Shown one piece after another: positions 38,503 through 50,497 of a stretch of 64,000 nucleotides of DNA. Each line of letters begins with the position of its first letter. The stretch's first letter is position 1. Source of the DNA: Pedobacter sp. Leaf41 (GTDB lineage Bacteria > Bacteroidota > Bacteroidia > Sphingobacteriales > Sphingobacteriaceae); assembly GCF_001422545.1 (NCBI RefSeq), contig NZ_LMLE01000007.1:1-64000 (forward strand), read 5' to 3'. The notes beneath the pieces are model-generated. The model was given only the letters and a program-made list of their open reading frames with translations. It did no database searches and was not told where the DNA came from. Made by a program: the position numbers and the translations under genes.

Positions 38503-41500
38503 ATGACTGAGCAAGTAGTTAAAGAAACTTCAAAAAGATACGATAAATATATTGTTGCAATTGGAGCGTCGGCAGGTGGTTTAGAAGCTATACATGAGTT
38601 TTTTGATCACATGCCTAGCAACACCAGCTTCTCTTTTGTAGTTATTCAACATCTCTCATCAGATTATAAAAGTTTGCTGGTAGAACTTGTCGCCAAGCAT
38701 ACCCACATGAAGGTTTTTGAAGCAGCAAATAACATGGCTATTCAACAAGATTGTGTTTATATCATCCCCAACAACAAATTAATGACGGTAAACCAGGGGC
38801 GATTGAAACTGGCAGATAAATCCGTTATCAAAGCTCCTAATACGGCGATAGATCATTTTTTATACACGCTAGCCACAGATAAAAGAGAAAAAGCAATCGC
38901 GGTAATACTGTCAGGCACAGGTACTGATGGTACCAAAGGAATTCAGGCGATTAAAGAAAATGGCGGTATGGTTATCGTTCAGGAACCCTCAACCGCAAAG
39001 TTTGATGGAATGCCCAATAGTGCAATCTCATCGGGCAATGTAGATCACATACTTGCTGCGCCAGATATGCACAAAGAACTTTTCAACTATGTTAATGAGG
39101 AGCCTGTGAAAGTGCTTGAGAATGGCAAAATAAATGAAAAGCTTTTGGATGAGATTTTTAAACTCGTTCATTTACAGAGTGGCAACGATTTTAATTTATA
39201 TAAAACGCCAACAATCATCAGGAGAATTGGCCGAAGGATGAATGAGAATGGTATTAAAACCCTCGATCAATACGTCGCATTTCTGAGGAAAAATGAAAAG
39301 GAAGTTGCCATTTTGGGGCAGGATTTTTTAATCGGAGTAACTAAATTTTTTAGAGATAAAGGTGCTTTTGAAGCATTTGCCGATCAGGTTAATCAAGTTT
39401 TAAAAGAGAAATCTGCTGGTGACACGCTGAAAATATGGGTTTGTGCTTGTAGCACCGGACAAGAAGCATATACTGTTGCCATTATAGCCAATGAATGTGT
39501 AGAGAAATCGAAAAAGAAAATTGATGTTAAGATTTTTGCTACTGATATTGATGATAAAAGTATCGAAATTGCTTCCAGAAACCAATATCTTGCGAGTATC
39601 AGTAAAGAAGTGCCAGCGAAATATTTCAAAAAATATTTTCATCAAGATGGCAAGTTCTATGGAGTAATTCCAAGCATTAGGAAACAAGTTGTTTTTGCCA
39701 AGCACGATGTAATTAAGTCGCCTCCGTTTATTAAGAATGACTTGATTACCTGCCGAAACATGCTAATCTATGTGAATAGTGTTTTACAAGAAAAAATACT
39801 GTCCATATTCCACTTTTCGTTGGTATCGAATGGTTATTTAATGCTGGGCTCAAGTGAAACTGCATCGTCTTTGCGAGCTGGATTAACCGAAGTTTCGAGC
39901 AAATGGAAAATTTATCAGAAAACCGGAGTGATCAACTACTCCAGCTACAATACCTATAATACGGGATCGAGACAGACTTCGGATCAAGGCAAAAAGAAAA
40001 GCAGCTCCAGCGATTTTGCCATTAGCCCAATTGAAAAAAGTTTCAATAACTTTTTAACTAGAGATTTAGGCTACGTGGGCATTTACATAGACAAATCCTA
40101 CGTGATGCAAGATGCGATTGGTGATTATCGTAAATTTCTTTTTCTCCCTGAAGATAAACTGGAGCTGAATATATTGAAAATGGTACCGAAAGAAATTTCT
40201 ATCATTTTAAATACGGCTTTGAGAAGCGCCTGGAAAGACAACAAAATTACCCATTTAAAAAGAGTTAGATTTTCTTCAAACGACAAAGAAAACTATTTAA
40301 ATATTTCAGTTCAGCCTCCTGAATCTACAGATACCAGTACCTTCACCTTGGTGGTTTTTGGCGAAAGCACTTTAGAAACTATTCCTGAGAAAGACGATTT
40401 AGGCTTGGTAAATTACCATACCGGCGATCAAAATGAATATATTTTTGAGCTGGAGGCAGAGCTGAACGAAACCAGAAACAATCTTCAATTGGCAGTTGAA
40501 GAAATGGAAACCACCAATGAGGAGCTTCAATCTACCAATGAGGAACTACTTTCTGCAAATGAGGAATTGCAATCGAGTAATGAAGAATTACAATCATTGA
40601 ATGAGGAATTGCATACCTTAAATACCGAGCATCAGGTTAAAATTAAGGAGTTAATTGAACTAAACGATGACCTGGATAACTATTTCAGAAGTACCGATAT
40701 AGGGCAGATTTTCGTTGATTCAGGGATGTACATCCGCAAGTTTAACGCTGCTGCAATTAGCATGGTTAATTTAATTGAAGCCGATATTGGTCGCTCAATT
40801 GAACATATTTCGAATAACATTAAAACGGACAATTTAAATAAGGATATAGATTCAGTTATCAAAACAGGGAAGATTGTAGAAAAAGAAATCCACATCAAAA
40901 ATGGCAACAGCAGTTTGATGCGGATTATGCCATACATCAGAAAAGACAAGAAAATTGATGGTGTGGTGATTACATTCGTTGATATCTCGAAACTAACTGA
41001 ACTAAGCAACATCATTACTGCAGTTTTTAATGCCAGTTTAAATGGTGTAATTGCTTTTAAAGCAGTAAGAAATAAGCAACATTTCATCACCGATTTTGAA
41101 TGTTTATCTTTTAATGATGCTTCCTTAAAAATTCTTGGTAAGAATGAAAAAGAACTTGCTGGCGGAAAACTTCTCGAGCATTTACCTGAAATTGCTGATG
41201 GAAATATTTTTAATAAATACATCAATGTAGTAGAGAAAGGCACATCTTTACAATTTGAGTTAAAATTTAACGAAAAGGTCTGGTTAGAAATTGTTGCCGT
41301 AAAAATGGCCGACGGTTTTGCTGCCACCATTACTGATATCACAAAACAAAAATTATCTGAAGAAAAGTTAAAACGAAATTATAACGAGTTACTGGGCACC
41401 AGAGAAAACTTAAAAGAATTAAATACAGAACTGGAACAAAAAATTCTGGAGCGTACAGTTAAGCTTTCCGAGAGCGAAGAGCGTTTCAATCTCGTATCTC

Positions 41501-43329
41501 AGGCCACCAATGACACCATTTGGGATTGGGATTTGGCCAATAACACCATGTGGCGGAACGATAACTTTGCCACAATGTTTGGTTATGAAAACAATCCGGG
41601 TAGTCAGAACATTTCTTTTTTCTTCGAAAATATTCATCCTGATGACAGAAAACGAGTAAAAGACAGTGTTTACGAAGCCATTAATAATTCTGAAACGCAG
41701 TGGACCTCGCAATATCGACTTAAAAAAGCCGATGGAAGCTATGCTACCATTCTCGACCGCGGCAGCATTTTGTTAGATGATAACGGAGTTCCATATCGAA
41801 TGGTAGGCTCTATATTGGATATTACCGTTTTAATTGACACAGAAACAAAACTGAACTCAACAGAAAAGAAATTCCGCAAAATTTTTGATTCGAACGTAAT
41901 CGGGATGATCTTCTCTGATGTTAAAACCGGAAGAATTGAAACAGCTAACAAAGTTTTCATTGATATGCTTGGCTATACTTCGAAGGATCTAGAGAAAGGT
42001 ATAATCAAATGGAATGACATTACCCCTCCTGATTTTATTCCGATTAGCAAAATATCGGCTGATATGGTTAAGAACGAAGGTTTTTGTCCGCCGTTTGAAA
42101 AGCAATACATTACTAAGAGTGGTAAAACGATCGATGTATTAGTGGGCTCGGCTATTTTAGACGATGAAGATGGAAAAGACGCTGTTTCTTATATTATCGA
42201 TATTAGCAAGCAAAAGCACAATGAGAAACGCCGCAACGAACTTCAAAAGTTAATCAAAAAGCAGCAGGATGAGTTTTACAGTATTTTCAAAAAAGCTCCT
42301 GCTTTAATCTCTATCAAAAGAGGTAAAGATTTAGTATATGAGTTTGTAAACGAAGCTTTTATTCAATTTGACGGAGGCAGTAACTACATTGGAAAAATAC
42401 AACTTCAGGAAGGATCGCAGTTTGAAACTGAAGAGCTTAAAAATATTGAAAAGAAGGTATTAGCTACCGGAGAAACATTTATTGCGAACTCCTACAAACT
42501 TCAGCAAAAGGACGAAAACACCGGAGTAATAAAAGACAGTTGGTTCGATATTATCCTTAACCCTGTTTTCTCTGATAATGGTGCAATTGATGGTGTAGCA
42601 TTTTTTGCCTTCGAAGTGACCGATTTAATGATTGCGCAAGAGGCGACCAAAGATCTGATGAGCAAAAAAGATGAGTTCATGAGTATTGCCAGCCACGAAT
42701 TAAAAACCCCTATCACCAGCATTAAAGGTTATTTACAATTTGCGCTTAAAATGGCTCAACAAGAAAAGTTCGAACATATTTCGGGTTTTATTGATAAGGC
42801 TACTAAACAAATAGGTAAATTGACTTCGCTAGTTGATGATTTACTGGATGTTACCCGGATTCAGGCTGGGAAAATGGTCTTTACATTTTCAGACTTCAAT
42901 ATCAATGAGGTAATTGAAGAATCAGTTGATGGCATGCAAGGAAGTTTGGGAAAACACTCGGTAACCATGGAAATGGAAAAAGATGTGATTGTACATGCTG
43001 ATAAGAACCGAATTGAGCAAGTGGTTTCTAACTTCCTGTCTAATGCGTTGAAATATTCGCCACATTCAGATGAAATAATTATTAAATCAGAGCTAAAAGA
43101 AGCAAGTTTACGGGTCGCTGTAAAAGATTTTGGTATTGGAATTCCGAAAGACAAAGCCGATTATATTTTCGACAGGTTCTTTAGAGTAGAAGAATCTTCA
43201 CACTTATTCTCCGGACTGGGCCTAGGCTTATATATCTCGGCGGAAATTATAGAAAGACATGGAGGCGAGATTGGCGTAATTAGCGAAGAAAATAAAGGGT
43301 CGGAATTTTGGTTTGAAATCCCTCTTTAA
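38503..43329 (+). CDS. CheB-CheR-PAS histidine kinase fusion
   Basis: 1608 residues. A CheB methylesterase domain has the triad Ser23 (GASAGG), His50 (IQHLSS) and Asp142 (GTGTDG). A CheR methyltransferase (about 215-480) has WVCACSTGQEAYT. A PAS-like segment is followed by a long coiled coil at about 650-715 built of NEELQS heptads, then four or five PAS/PAC modules. The HisKA domain has His1398 (SIASHELKTP), and the HATPase domain has DFGIGIP and GLGLGLYIS. There is no receiver domain. No chemoreceptors or flagellar genes are present, so the Che domains probably modify or sense something else. It lies five bases after the phytochrome gene, suggesting a light-controlled kinase operon. Confidence 0.93.
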   Translation: MTEQVVKETSKRYDKYIVAIGASAGGLEAIHEFFDHMPSNTSFSFVVIQHLSSDYKSLLVELVAKHTHMKVFEAANNMAIQQDCVYIIPNNKLMTVNQGRLKLADKSVIKAPNTAIDHFLYTLATDKREKAIAVILSGTGTDGTKGIQAIKENGGMVIVQEPSTAKFDGMPNSAISSGNVDHILAAPDMHKELFNYVNEEPVKVLENGKINEKLLDEIFKLVHLQSGNDFNLYKTPTIIRRIGRRMNENGIKTLDQYVAFLRKNEKEVAILGQDFLIGVTKFFRDKGAFEAFADQVNQVLKEKSAGDTLKIWVCACSTGQEAYTVAIIANECVEKSKKKIDVKIFATDIDDKSIEIASRNQYLASISKEVPAKYFKKYFHQDGKFYGVIPSIRKQVVFAKHDVIKSPPFIKNDLITCRNMLIYVNSVLQEKILSIFHFSLVSNGYLMLGSSETASSLRAGLTEVSSKWKIYQKTGVINYSSYNTYNTGSRQTSDQGKKKSSSSDFAISPIEKSFNNFLTRDLGYVGIYIDKSYVMQDAIGDYRKFLFLPEDKLELNILKMVPKEISIILNTALRSAWKDNKITHLKRVRFSSNDKENYLNISVQPPESTDTSTFTLVVFGESTLETIPEKDDLGLVNYHTGDQNEYIFELEAELNETRNNLQLAVEEMETTNEELQSTNEELLSANEELQSSNEELQSLNEELHTLNTEHQVKIKELIELNDDLDNYFRSTDIGQIFVDSGMYIRKFNAAAISMVNLIEADIGRSIEHISNNIKTDNLNKDIDSVIKTGKIVEKEIHIKNGNSSLMRIMPYIRKDKKIDGVVITFVDISKLTELSNIITAVFNASLNGVIAFKAVRNKQHFITDFECLSFNDASLKILGKNEKELAGGKLLEHLPEIADGNIFNKYINVVEKGTSLQFELKFNEKVWLEIVAVKMADGFAATITDITKQKLSEEKLKRNYNELLGTRENLKELNTELEQKILERTVKLSESEERFNLVSQATNDTIWDWDLANNTMWRNDNFATMFGYENNPGSQNISFFFENIHPDDRKRVKDSVYEAINNSETQWTSQYRLKKADGSYATILDRGSILLDDNGVPYRMVGSILDITVLIDTETKLNSTEKKFRKIFDSNVIGMIFSDVKTGRIETANKVFIDMLGYTSKDLEKGIIKWNDITPPDFIPISKISADMVKNEGFCPPFEKQYITKSGKTIDVLVGSAILDDEDGKDAVSYIIDISKQKHNEKRRNELQKLIKKQQDEFYSIFKKAPALISIKRGKDLVYEFVNEAFIQFDGGSNYIGKIQLQEGSQFETEELKNIEKKVLATGETFIANSYKLQQKDENTGVIKDSWFDIILNPVFSDNGAIDGVAFFAFEVTDLMIAQEATKDLMSKKDEFMSIASHELKTPITSIKGYLQFALKMAQQEKFEHISGFIDKATKQIGKLTSLVDDLLDVTRIQAGKMVFTFSDFNINEVIEESVDGMQGSLGKHSVTMEMEKDVIVHADKNRIEQVVSNFLSNALKYSPHSDEIIIKSELKEASLRVAVKDFGIGIPKDKADYIFDRFFRVEESSHLFSGLGLGLYISAEIIERHGGEIGVISEENKGSEFWFEIPL

Positions 43330-43340
43330 TGAAAGTTACT

Positions 43341-43859
43341 TTAGTGCTCAAGTTCAATATCATCAAGCGAACTTGGGCCAACTTTATTTGACTTTTTAAC
43401 TACCGTAAAAGTTCCATTTAACTCCATTACCACCGCTTGAACATCTTCCAGACTTTCAAGCCGATATTTTCTGATCTCCGAGTAAATCTCCTCTTCGGTG
43501 ATCACTTCCTTCTTCATGGCGGGTAGAATAAACTTTCCATCATAAAACAAAAGCGTAGGAGTAGAATTGATCACATCCTCCATTTTTGAAGAGTTTTTAG
43601 CCAGGAATGCCAGGAGATATTGTAAGGCAATAATGGTGATAAGGGCAACGAAACCTTCGACAAGCGGCACCTTTTTTAAAATCATCGATGATAACGTGGA
43701 ACCTAGTGTAACGGTCACTACAAAATCAAATGCATTAAGCTTGGCAAGTGTTCTTTTTCCTGAGATCCGGATAAATATGAAAAGGACAATATATGATATT
43801 ACTGCACAGATGATGATGTGAAATACAGCTGGCCAATCTTTAAAAAACAAATGTTCCAT
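43341..43859 (-). CDS. DUF421/YetF-family membrane protein
   Basis: 172 residues with three N-terminal membrane helices and a cytoplasmic YetF domain (VITEEEIYSEIRKYRLESLE, followed by VQAVVMELNGTFTVVKKS). The family is common in stress and sporulation regulons, and its biochemical role is unknown. It is convergent with the kinase gene, eleven bases away. A 60-residue gene ends nine bases upstream on the same strand, so the two are probably co-transcribed. Confidence 0.88.
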   Translation of the reverse strand: MEHLFFKDWPAVFHIIICAVISYIVLFIFIRISGKRTLAKLNAFDFVVTVTLGSTLSSMILKKVPLVEGFVALITIIALQYLLAFLAKNSSKMEDVINSTPTLLFYDGKFILPAMKKEVITEEEIYSEIRKYRLESLEDVQAVVMELNGTFTVVKKSNKVGPSSLDDIELEH

Positions 43860-43868
43860 GCATAAAAT

Positions 43869-44051
43869 TTAGCGCCACATTCTCCACAGCGGCAAATCAT
43901 TTGATGCGATTTCGTTGTTAATCTCATCCCAAAATGCTCTACTGATGTCGTTAATACCTGCAACCGTTCGGTTTTGTTCCTTATTGTGTGAATTAGAAAC
44001 TGATTCATTTTCCTGACTATTGTTGTAGTGATTCTCGTGATTGATATCCAT
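43869..44051 (-). CDS. Small hydrophilic protein upstream of yetF-like gene, 60 aa
   Basis: From the ATG at 44051 (MDINHENHYNNSQENESVSN); an upstream ATG at 44084 adds eleven unlikely residues. The N-terminal half is disordered and Asn/Glu/His-rich. The C-terminal part (ISRAFWDEINNEIASNDLPL) looks helical. The stop is nine bases before the DUF421 start, which supports a two-gene operon. Function unknown. Confidence 0.6.
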   Translation of the reverse strand: MDINHENHYNNSQENESVSNSHNKEQNRTVAGINDISRAFWDEINNEIASNDLPLWRMWR

Positions 44052-44179
44052 AGTTAAAAATGTTTTGATTAATATTTCTAACATAATGAACGAAAAAATG
44101 TTTATTATAATCTGAATTTCAAGTGTAATAATCTCGAAAGGTTAATGATATCCCACCGATAATAAGATCTCTATAACAC

Positions 44180-44206
44180 AAAAAAGGGCGCCTGAATGGC
44201 GCCCTT
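44180..44206 (-). terminator. Terminator of katG
   Basis: The stem AAGGGCGCC/GGCGCCCTT with a five-base loop is followed on the minus strand by six T. It lies 23 bases after the katG stop. Confidence 0.88.
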
Positions 44207-44228
44207 AATTATCTGTCTAAGCTTTATT

Positions 44229-46514
<2,286 letters not shown>

Positions 46515-46566
46515 TTAAGGTTTTACAGTCTAACTACCTGTGTTTTGATAGTATTATAAAAGTAAC

Positions 46567-46585
46567 GGATTAACACTGATAATCC
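46567..46585. promoter_or_regulatory. Inverted repeat upstream of katG
   Basis: GGATTA, seven bases, TAATCC. It lies between the divergent katG and the 83-residue gene and could be a regulator site. It does not match a known OxyR or PerR box that I can recall. Confidence 0.25.
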
Positions 46586-46678
46586 CAATCATTTAATTCT
46601 ATAATTTGATAGCCAAAATCTATTATCTTGTTTGGAGGTTTTCTGAAACTTTAACTTTCCCTAACTGTTGTTATCGAT

Positions 46679-46930
46679 ATGGAAAACGATAATAAAAACA
46701 ATGTTGATCTTAAAAATGAAAGATCAGATCAAGAACAATTGAGCCAAAAAGCATTAGGTAATACAGATTTTAATGATCAACTAGATCAGAGCGACAATGA
46801 CATCCTGAGCACTCCAAAAACTTCAGGAACTGGCTCAAATAATGCTGCCCCAGCTCCCGATTCTCTTATTGTACATGAAGATAAAAAAGGAGATGAGCGT
46901 TATGAGCAAGGAAACGAAAAAGAAGAATAA
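46679..46930 (+). CDS. Small acidic disordered protein, 83 aa
   Basis: Starts MENDNKNNVDLKNERSDQEQ. It is rich in Asp, Asn, Gln, Glu, Ser and Gly, has no hydrophobic core and no motif I recognise, so it is probably intrinsically disordered. It is divergent from katG (176 bases apart) and may share its regulation. The composition resembles the other small hydrophilic proteins of this region (49332, 60398). Function unknown; a stress-protectant role is only a guess. Confidence 0.65.
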   Translation: MENDNKNNVDLKNERSDQEQLSQKALGNTDFNDQLDQSDNDILSTPKTSGTGSNNAAPAPDSLIVHEDKKGDERYEQGNEKEE

Positions 46931-47087
46931 GCTGATTTCGCAGAGTTAAATGTCGCCCCTGAATGGACAAATTTATCTCTGCCAAAAATCACTCATAAAA
47001 ACGATTTAGAAAGTATTAAAACTGTATAATAAGATTATTACACGAGGTAATCCTATCTGTTTTATATTTTATCTATTTTAGTTTATT

Positions 47088-49172
47088 ATGAGAAAACCTT
47101 TCCTTGTATGTGCACTAATTTTTTCTCTTAAAGTTTGTGCACAAACCAAATCAGTAGATCTTTCGGCATTTAAAAAAAATGGATCTGAAGTTACTGTTAA
47201 CCAAAAAGTAATTACATTAACATGGCCTGCCGGAAACAATTTAACCGGCAAAATGCTTATCGACTTAGAAAAAGATCACCCGATGCTAAAGAGCGTTCAG
47301 TTGGGAAATAATAAATCTTTTAAGGAAATCGGAGCTGATCTGGATGCTGCATTTGTACTGACCATCGGAAAACGTTCTTTAAGTCCATCAAGCGGCGGAT
47401 GGGACGTTTTTTTTGATCGGGTTCCGAAGAAACCATTTCAATCTTACCCAGTTACGATAGACAAGCAGCACGCGAAGGTAAGTACGAACGGGCAAAGGAC
47501 TATTATCACCATAGATGGCGCAAATGCTGATCGTTTTAAAGGTACTGTTGAAATTACGTTGTATAATGGAAGTCCGCTTTTTAATGTTGCCGCGCTAATG
47601 GCGACCGACATAGATTCTACAGCAATTTTATACGATGCCGGATTGGTGAATAAAAAGGCCATTTGGAAAAAGATGGCTTGGGCAAACGTTCAGGATGAGC
47701 TGCAACAAGCTACGCCACAAGCTGCCGATAGTAGTCGGAATCTGGAAGTAAAGTACCGCACAATTATTGGTGAAAATGCTACAGGTAGTCTGGCGTTGTT
47801 TCCTGCGCCACATCAGTATTTTTATCCATTGGATGAAGCCTTTAATTTGAAGTTTACCTGGTACGGAAATAACTTTCATAATTTGATTCCAGGTTTTGGG
47901 ATGGGTATCCGCCAGGATCCTTACGGTGATAACAGATATGTACCATGGTTTAATGCGCCACCGAAAACCCAGCAGCGATTAAATTTCTTTTGCTTACTTG
48001 ATTTAGGAAATGCAGCATCTGCGTTGGCAAAGGTGAAAAAATTTACCCACGAGGATGCTTACAAACCAGTTTCCGGATATAAAACAATGGCTACACATTT
48101 CCATAATGAATTTATATCTGATGTGGTACTTGCAGGAAAACCTATTCCGGAAAAACCCGAATTTGTTGATGTACTTAAAAAACATGGATTAGACATTGTG
48201 AAATTGGCAGAATTTCATGGACCAGGGCATCCAAAAGGACCAGATAATGATCGATTGAAAGAGTTAACGGCATTATTTGAGCAAACCAAAAGATTATCAG
48301 ATAATAAGTTTCTCTTGCTTCCGGGTGAAGAAGCAAATAACTTCTATGGAGGCCATTGGCTTGCTTTTTTTCCTAAGCCAGTGTATTGGGTGATGTCGCG
48401 AAAGGGAAATGAGCAATTTGTAATGAATGACCCAAAACTAGGGAAAGTATATCACATCGGAGATAAGGCAGAAATGTTGAAACTCTTGGAATTGGAAAAA
48501 GGTTTAGCCTGGACCGCTCACGCCAGAACTAAAGCCTCTACCGGATATCCCGACGCCTACAAAGACGAAGACTTCTTCAAATCAGAAACGTTTCTTGGAG
48601 CTGCCTGGAAAGCTATTCCAGCAGACCTTTCGATTCCAACGCTCAGTCAACGGGTACTTAAATTAATGGATGACATGGCCAATTGGGGATTGAAAAAACA
48701 TGTAATCTCCGAGGCCGATATATTTACCATCACGCATCAGAATGAAATGTATGCCCACCTCAATGTGAATTATTTGGAAATGGATAAACTGCCAAATTAC
48801 GAGCAAGGATGGCAAAGCGTATTGAATGCCATTCGTAAGGGGAAATTCTTCGTGTCAACTGGTGAAGTATTGATTCCAGCTTTCAATGTAAATGGAAAAA
48901 AATCTGGAGAAACGTTAAGCCTAAACAAGGATGGAAATGTAAGAGTGAATATGAATCTTGATTGGACTTTTCCTTTAAATCACATAGATATTGTCTCTGG
49001 CGATGGCAAGGAAATTTTTCGGGAGAGAATTTCTTTATCCAATACACGGGCATTCGGAAAACAACAATTTAGCTGGCCAATAAACTTATCAGGCAGAAAA
49101 TGGATAAGGGTTGAAGCCTGGGATATTGCAGCTAATGGCGCCTATACCCAAATGGTTTGGTTAGAAAACTAA
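47088..49172 (+). CDS. Secreted protein with a PHP-like metallohydrolase domain
   Basis: 694 residues with a signal peptide (1-19, ending KVCAQ). The N-terminal 320 residues are beta-rich and unrecognised. The region of about 330-560 has the look of a PHP-superfamily metal site: His337 and His339 (THFHNEF), His377 (KLAEFHG), Glu414-Glu415 (LPGEEAN), His423 and His478 (WTAHAR). A C-terminal beta domain ends the protein. PHP enzymes are phosphoesterases or related hydrolases, usually cytoplasmic, so a secreted large version is unusual. The substrate is unknown. Confidence 0.65.
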   Translation: MRKPFLVCALIFSLKVCAQTKSVDLSAFKKNGSEVTVNQKVITLTWPAGNNLTGKMLIDLEKDHPMLKSVQLGNNKSFKEIGADLDAAFVLTIGKRSLSPSSGGWDVFFDRVPKKPFQSYPVTIDKQHAKVSTNGQRTIITIDGANADRFKGTVEITLYNGSPLFNVAALMATDIDSTAILYDAGLVNKKAIWKKMAWANVQDELQQATPQAADSSRNLEVKYRTIIGENATGSLALFPAPHQYFYPLDEAFNLKFTWYGNNFHNLIPGFGMGIRQDPYGDNRYVPWFNAPPKTQQRLNFFCLLDLGNAASALAKVKKFTHEDAYKPVSGYKTMATHFHNEFISDVVLAGKPIPEKPEFVDVLKKHGLDIVKLAEFHGPGHPKGPDNDRLKELTALFEQTKRLSDNKFLLLPGEEANNFYGGHWLAFFPKPVYWVMSRKGNEQFVMNDPKLGKVYHIGDKAEMLKLLELEKGLAWTAHARTKASTGYPDAYKDEDFFKSETFLGAAWKAIPADLSIPTLSQRVLKLMDDMANWGLKKHVISEADIFTITHQNEMYAHLNVNYLEMDKLPNYEQGWQSVLNAIRKGKFFVSTGEVLIPAFNVNGKKSGETLSLNKDGNVRVNMNLDWTFPLNHIDIVSGDGKEIFRERISLSNTRAFGKQQFSWPINLSGRKWIRVEAWDIAANGAYTQMVWLEN

Positions 49173-49331
49173 GAAGATAAAGCCTTTCTAATGAACTCTC
49201 GTTTAAATAGTTGATTGAAACGAGAGTTCATTACGGTTTAAAAAAGGTAAAACGCGGCTAAAGTAATCGTCGTCTGACTAGAACCTATTGCATGCCTTAA
49301 CTAAAATGCCGAGCTAGTTTTTGTTTTAATG

Positions 49332-49520
49332 CTAAATTCCACGGGTTAGCGGGTTCTCTTGATCTTGGTTAGGCTCATCTTCAATATCATCCAACTGGAC
49401 TTTCTTTTTTGTTGAATTTAAACTACCTGATCCGGCTATACCACGATAATCAGGTTCCTCCGCCAACTCCTTATCTTGCTCCGGAGTCTGTTCGTTTTCA
49501 TCATTCATCTGCTTTTTCAT
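49332..49520 (-). CDS. Small hydrophilic protein, 62 aa
   Basis: Starts MKKQMNDENEQTPEQDKELA and ends in a charged stretch with DDIEDEPNQDQENPLTRGI. It appears disordered with no recognisable domain. It lies 72 bases after the DUF4142 gene on the same strand and could share its transcript. Small Sphingobacteria stress-associated genes often look like this, but the function is unknown. Confidence 0.6.
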   Translation of the reverse strand: MKKQMNDENEQTPEQDKELAEEPDYRGIAGSGSLNSTKKKVQLDDIEDEPNQDQENPLTRGI

Positions 49521-49592
49521 TTAATTTTTTATTATAGATACCTTAATTGTGAAGTAGCTAATGTTACCGGGCAAAGACTGAGCAAAATTCCC

Positions 49593-50129
49593 CTATAGCT
49601 TACCCAAAAGCATCTGCCCTCTTTCGGTATGTTCCTGAATAGTTGCCAAAGCCAATGCCGTTACATTTTTGATGTGTTTATTGCTGCTGGCATTCATCAG
49701 TGCACTTACGGCATCCTTCAGTTTTTTATGGGTGTCTACCTGTCCTTGCATAAACGCTTTATCAAAGGCAGCGCCGCTTAATGTTTGTAGTTTGGAGAGC
49801 ATCGCTTTTCTCTCTTCACTTGGTGCAGGTGTTGGCGTTCCCATGTCCTTCAGAATCTTGCCCATCACCTCTTGTTCGGCAGCCTCGAATTTAGCGAAGA
49901 GCTTCACATCGGGATTAGATGCTTTGGTTAACGCAAGCTGACTGGTTTGAAGCGATGCGGTACCTAATACCGCAATCTTCGCTTGTAAGGTCAAATCGGC
50001 ACTTTGAGCCAAGGCTGCAATTGGATTTAAAGCATTGCTTACGATAGATGCGCCGGCACCTAGTACCATTGCTGTTTTGATCGATGTTGCCAGGAAATCC
50101 CGGCGAGTGTTGGTCTTTGTTGTTTTCAT
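49593..50129 (-). CDS. DUF4142 (ferritin-like fold) exported protein
   Basis: 178 residues. A twin-arginine-like signal (NTRRDFLATSIKTAMVLGAG) leads into a helical DUF4142 domain with the conserved pattern of four long helices (for example KLFAKFEAAEQEVMGKILKD and FDKAFMQGQVDTHKKLKDAV). The family is exported, ferritin-like in fold and common in stress loci. Metal-binding residues are not evident. It stands between a small hydrophilic gene and the DUF6766 locus. Confidence 0.87.
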   Translation of the reverse strand: MKTTKTNTRRDFLATSIKTAMVLGAGASIVSNALNPIAALAQSADLTLQAKIAVLGTASLQTSQLALTKASNPDVKLFAKFEAAEQEVMGKILKDMGTPTPAPSEERKAMLSKLQTLSGAAFDKAFMQGQVDTHKKLKDAVSALMNASSNKHIKNVTALALATIQEHTERGQMLLGKL

Positions 50130-50497
50130 AGTAATTGTATTATCTTATTTCAAATCATTTACCCTCTTCTCTACAGTCTCGAAACTATATTTTGCATAGC
50201 AAACTATTCCCATTGAACTGCGTTATTGTCTGACAGTTAGACGAATGGACATGTCCATACAAATGCGTCATTGTAACTGCCTGTAACAAAAACAAGCATG
50301 AGAATGACTTGGTTTACCGCATAAATACCTTTTTTGATACGGGACTTAAGGCATTCTATGGGGATCAATGGGGTGAATGGAAAATACCTTAAGCTAAGCG
50401 CTAAACCAGATTCTATAACCACACAGGTGTGCTGGCTTGAAGACAAATTAACGCTACTATCGCTTATATGAGGCCATCACTACATTTAGAAATAATA
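50130..50497. other. Intergenic region, no gene seen
   Basis: 368 bases upstream of the DUF4142 gene. A 69-codon open frame at 50237-50446 lacks any protein-like features. No hairpin or repeat stands out. Confidence 0.35.

Noticed and set aside
40508..40620. Near-tandem DNA repeat of about 18-21 bases
   Set aside because: It encodes the NEELQS coiled-coil heptads of the kinase, so it is protein-level repetition, not a CRISPR or satellite.
40680..41342. 220-codon minus-strand open frame inside the CheB-CheR kinase gene
   Set aside because: It is antisense to well-supported PAS-domain coding sequence and its translation shows no family or sensible domain pattern.
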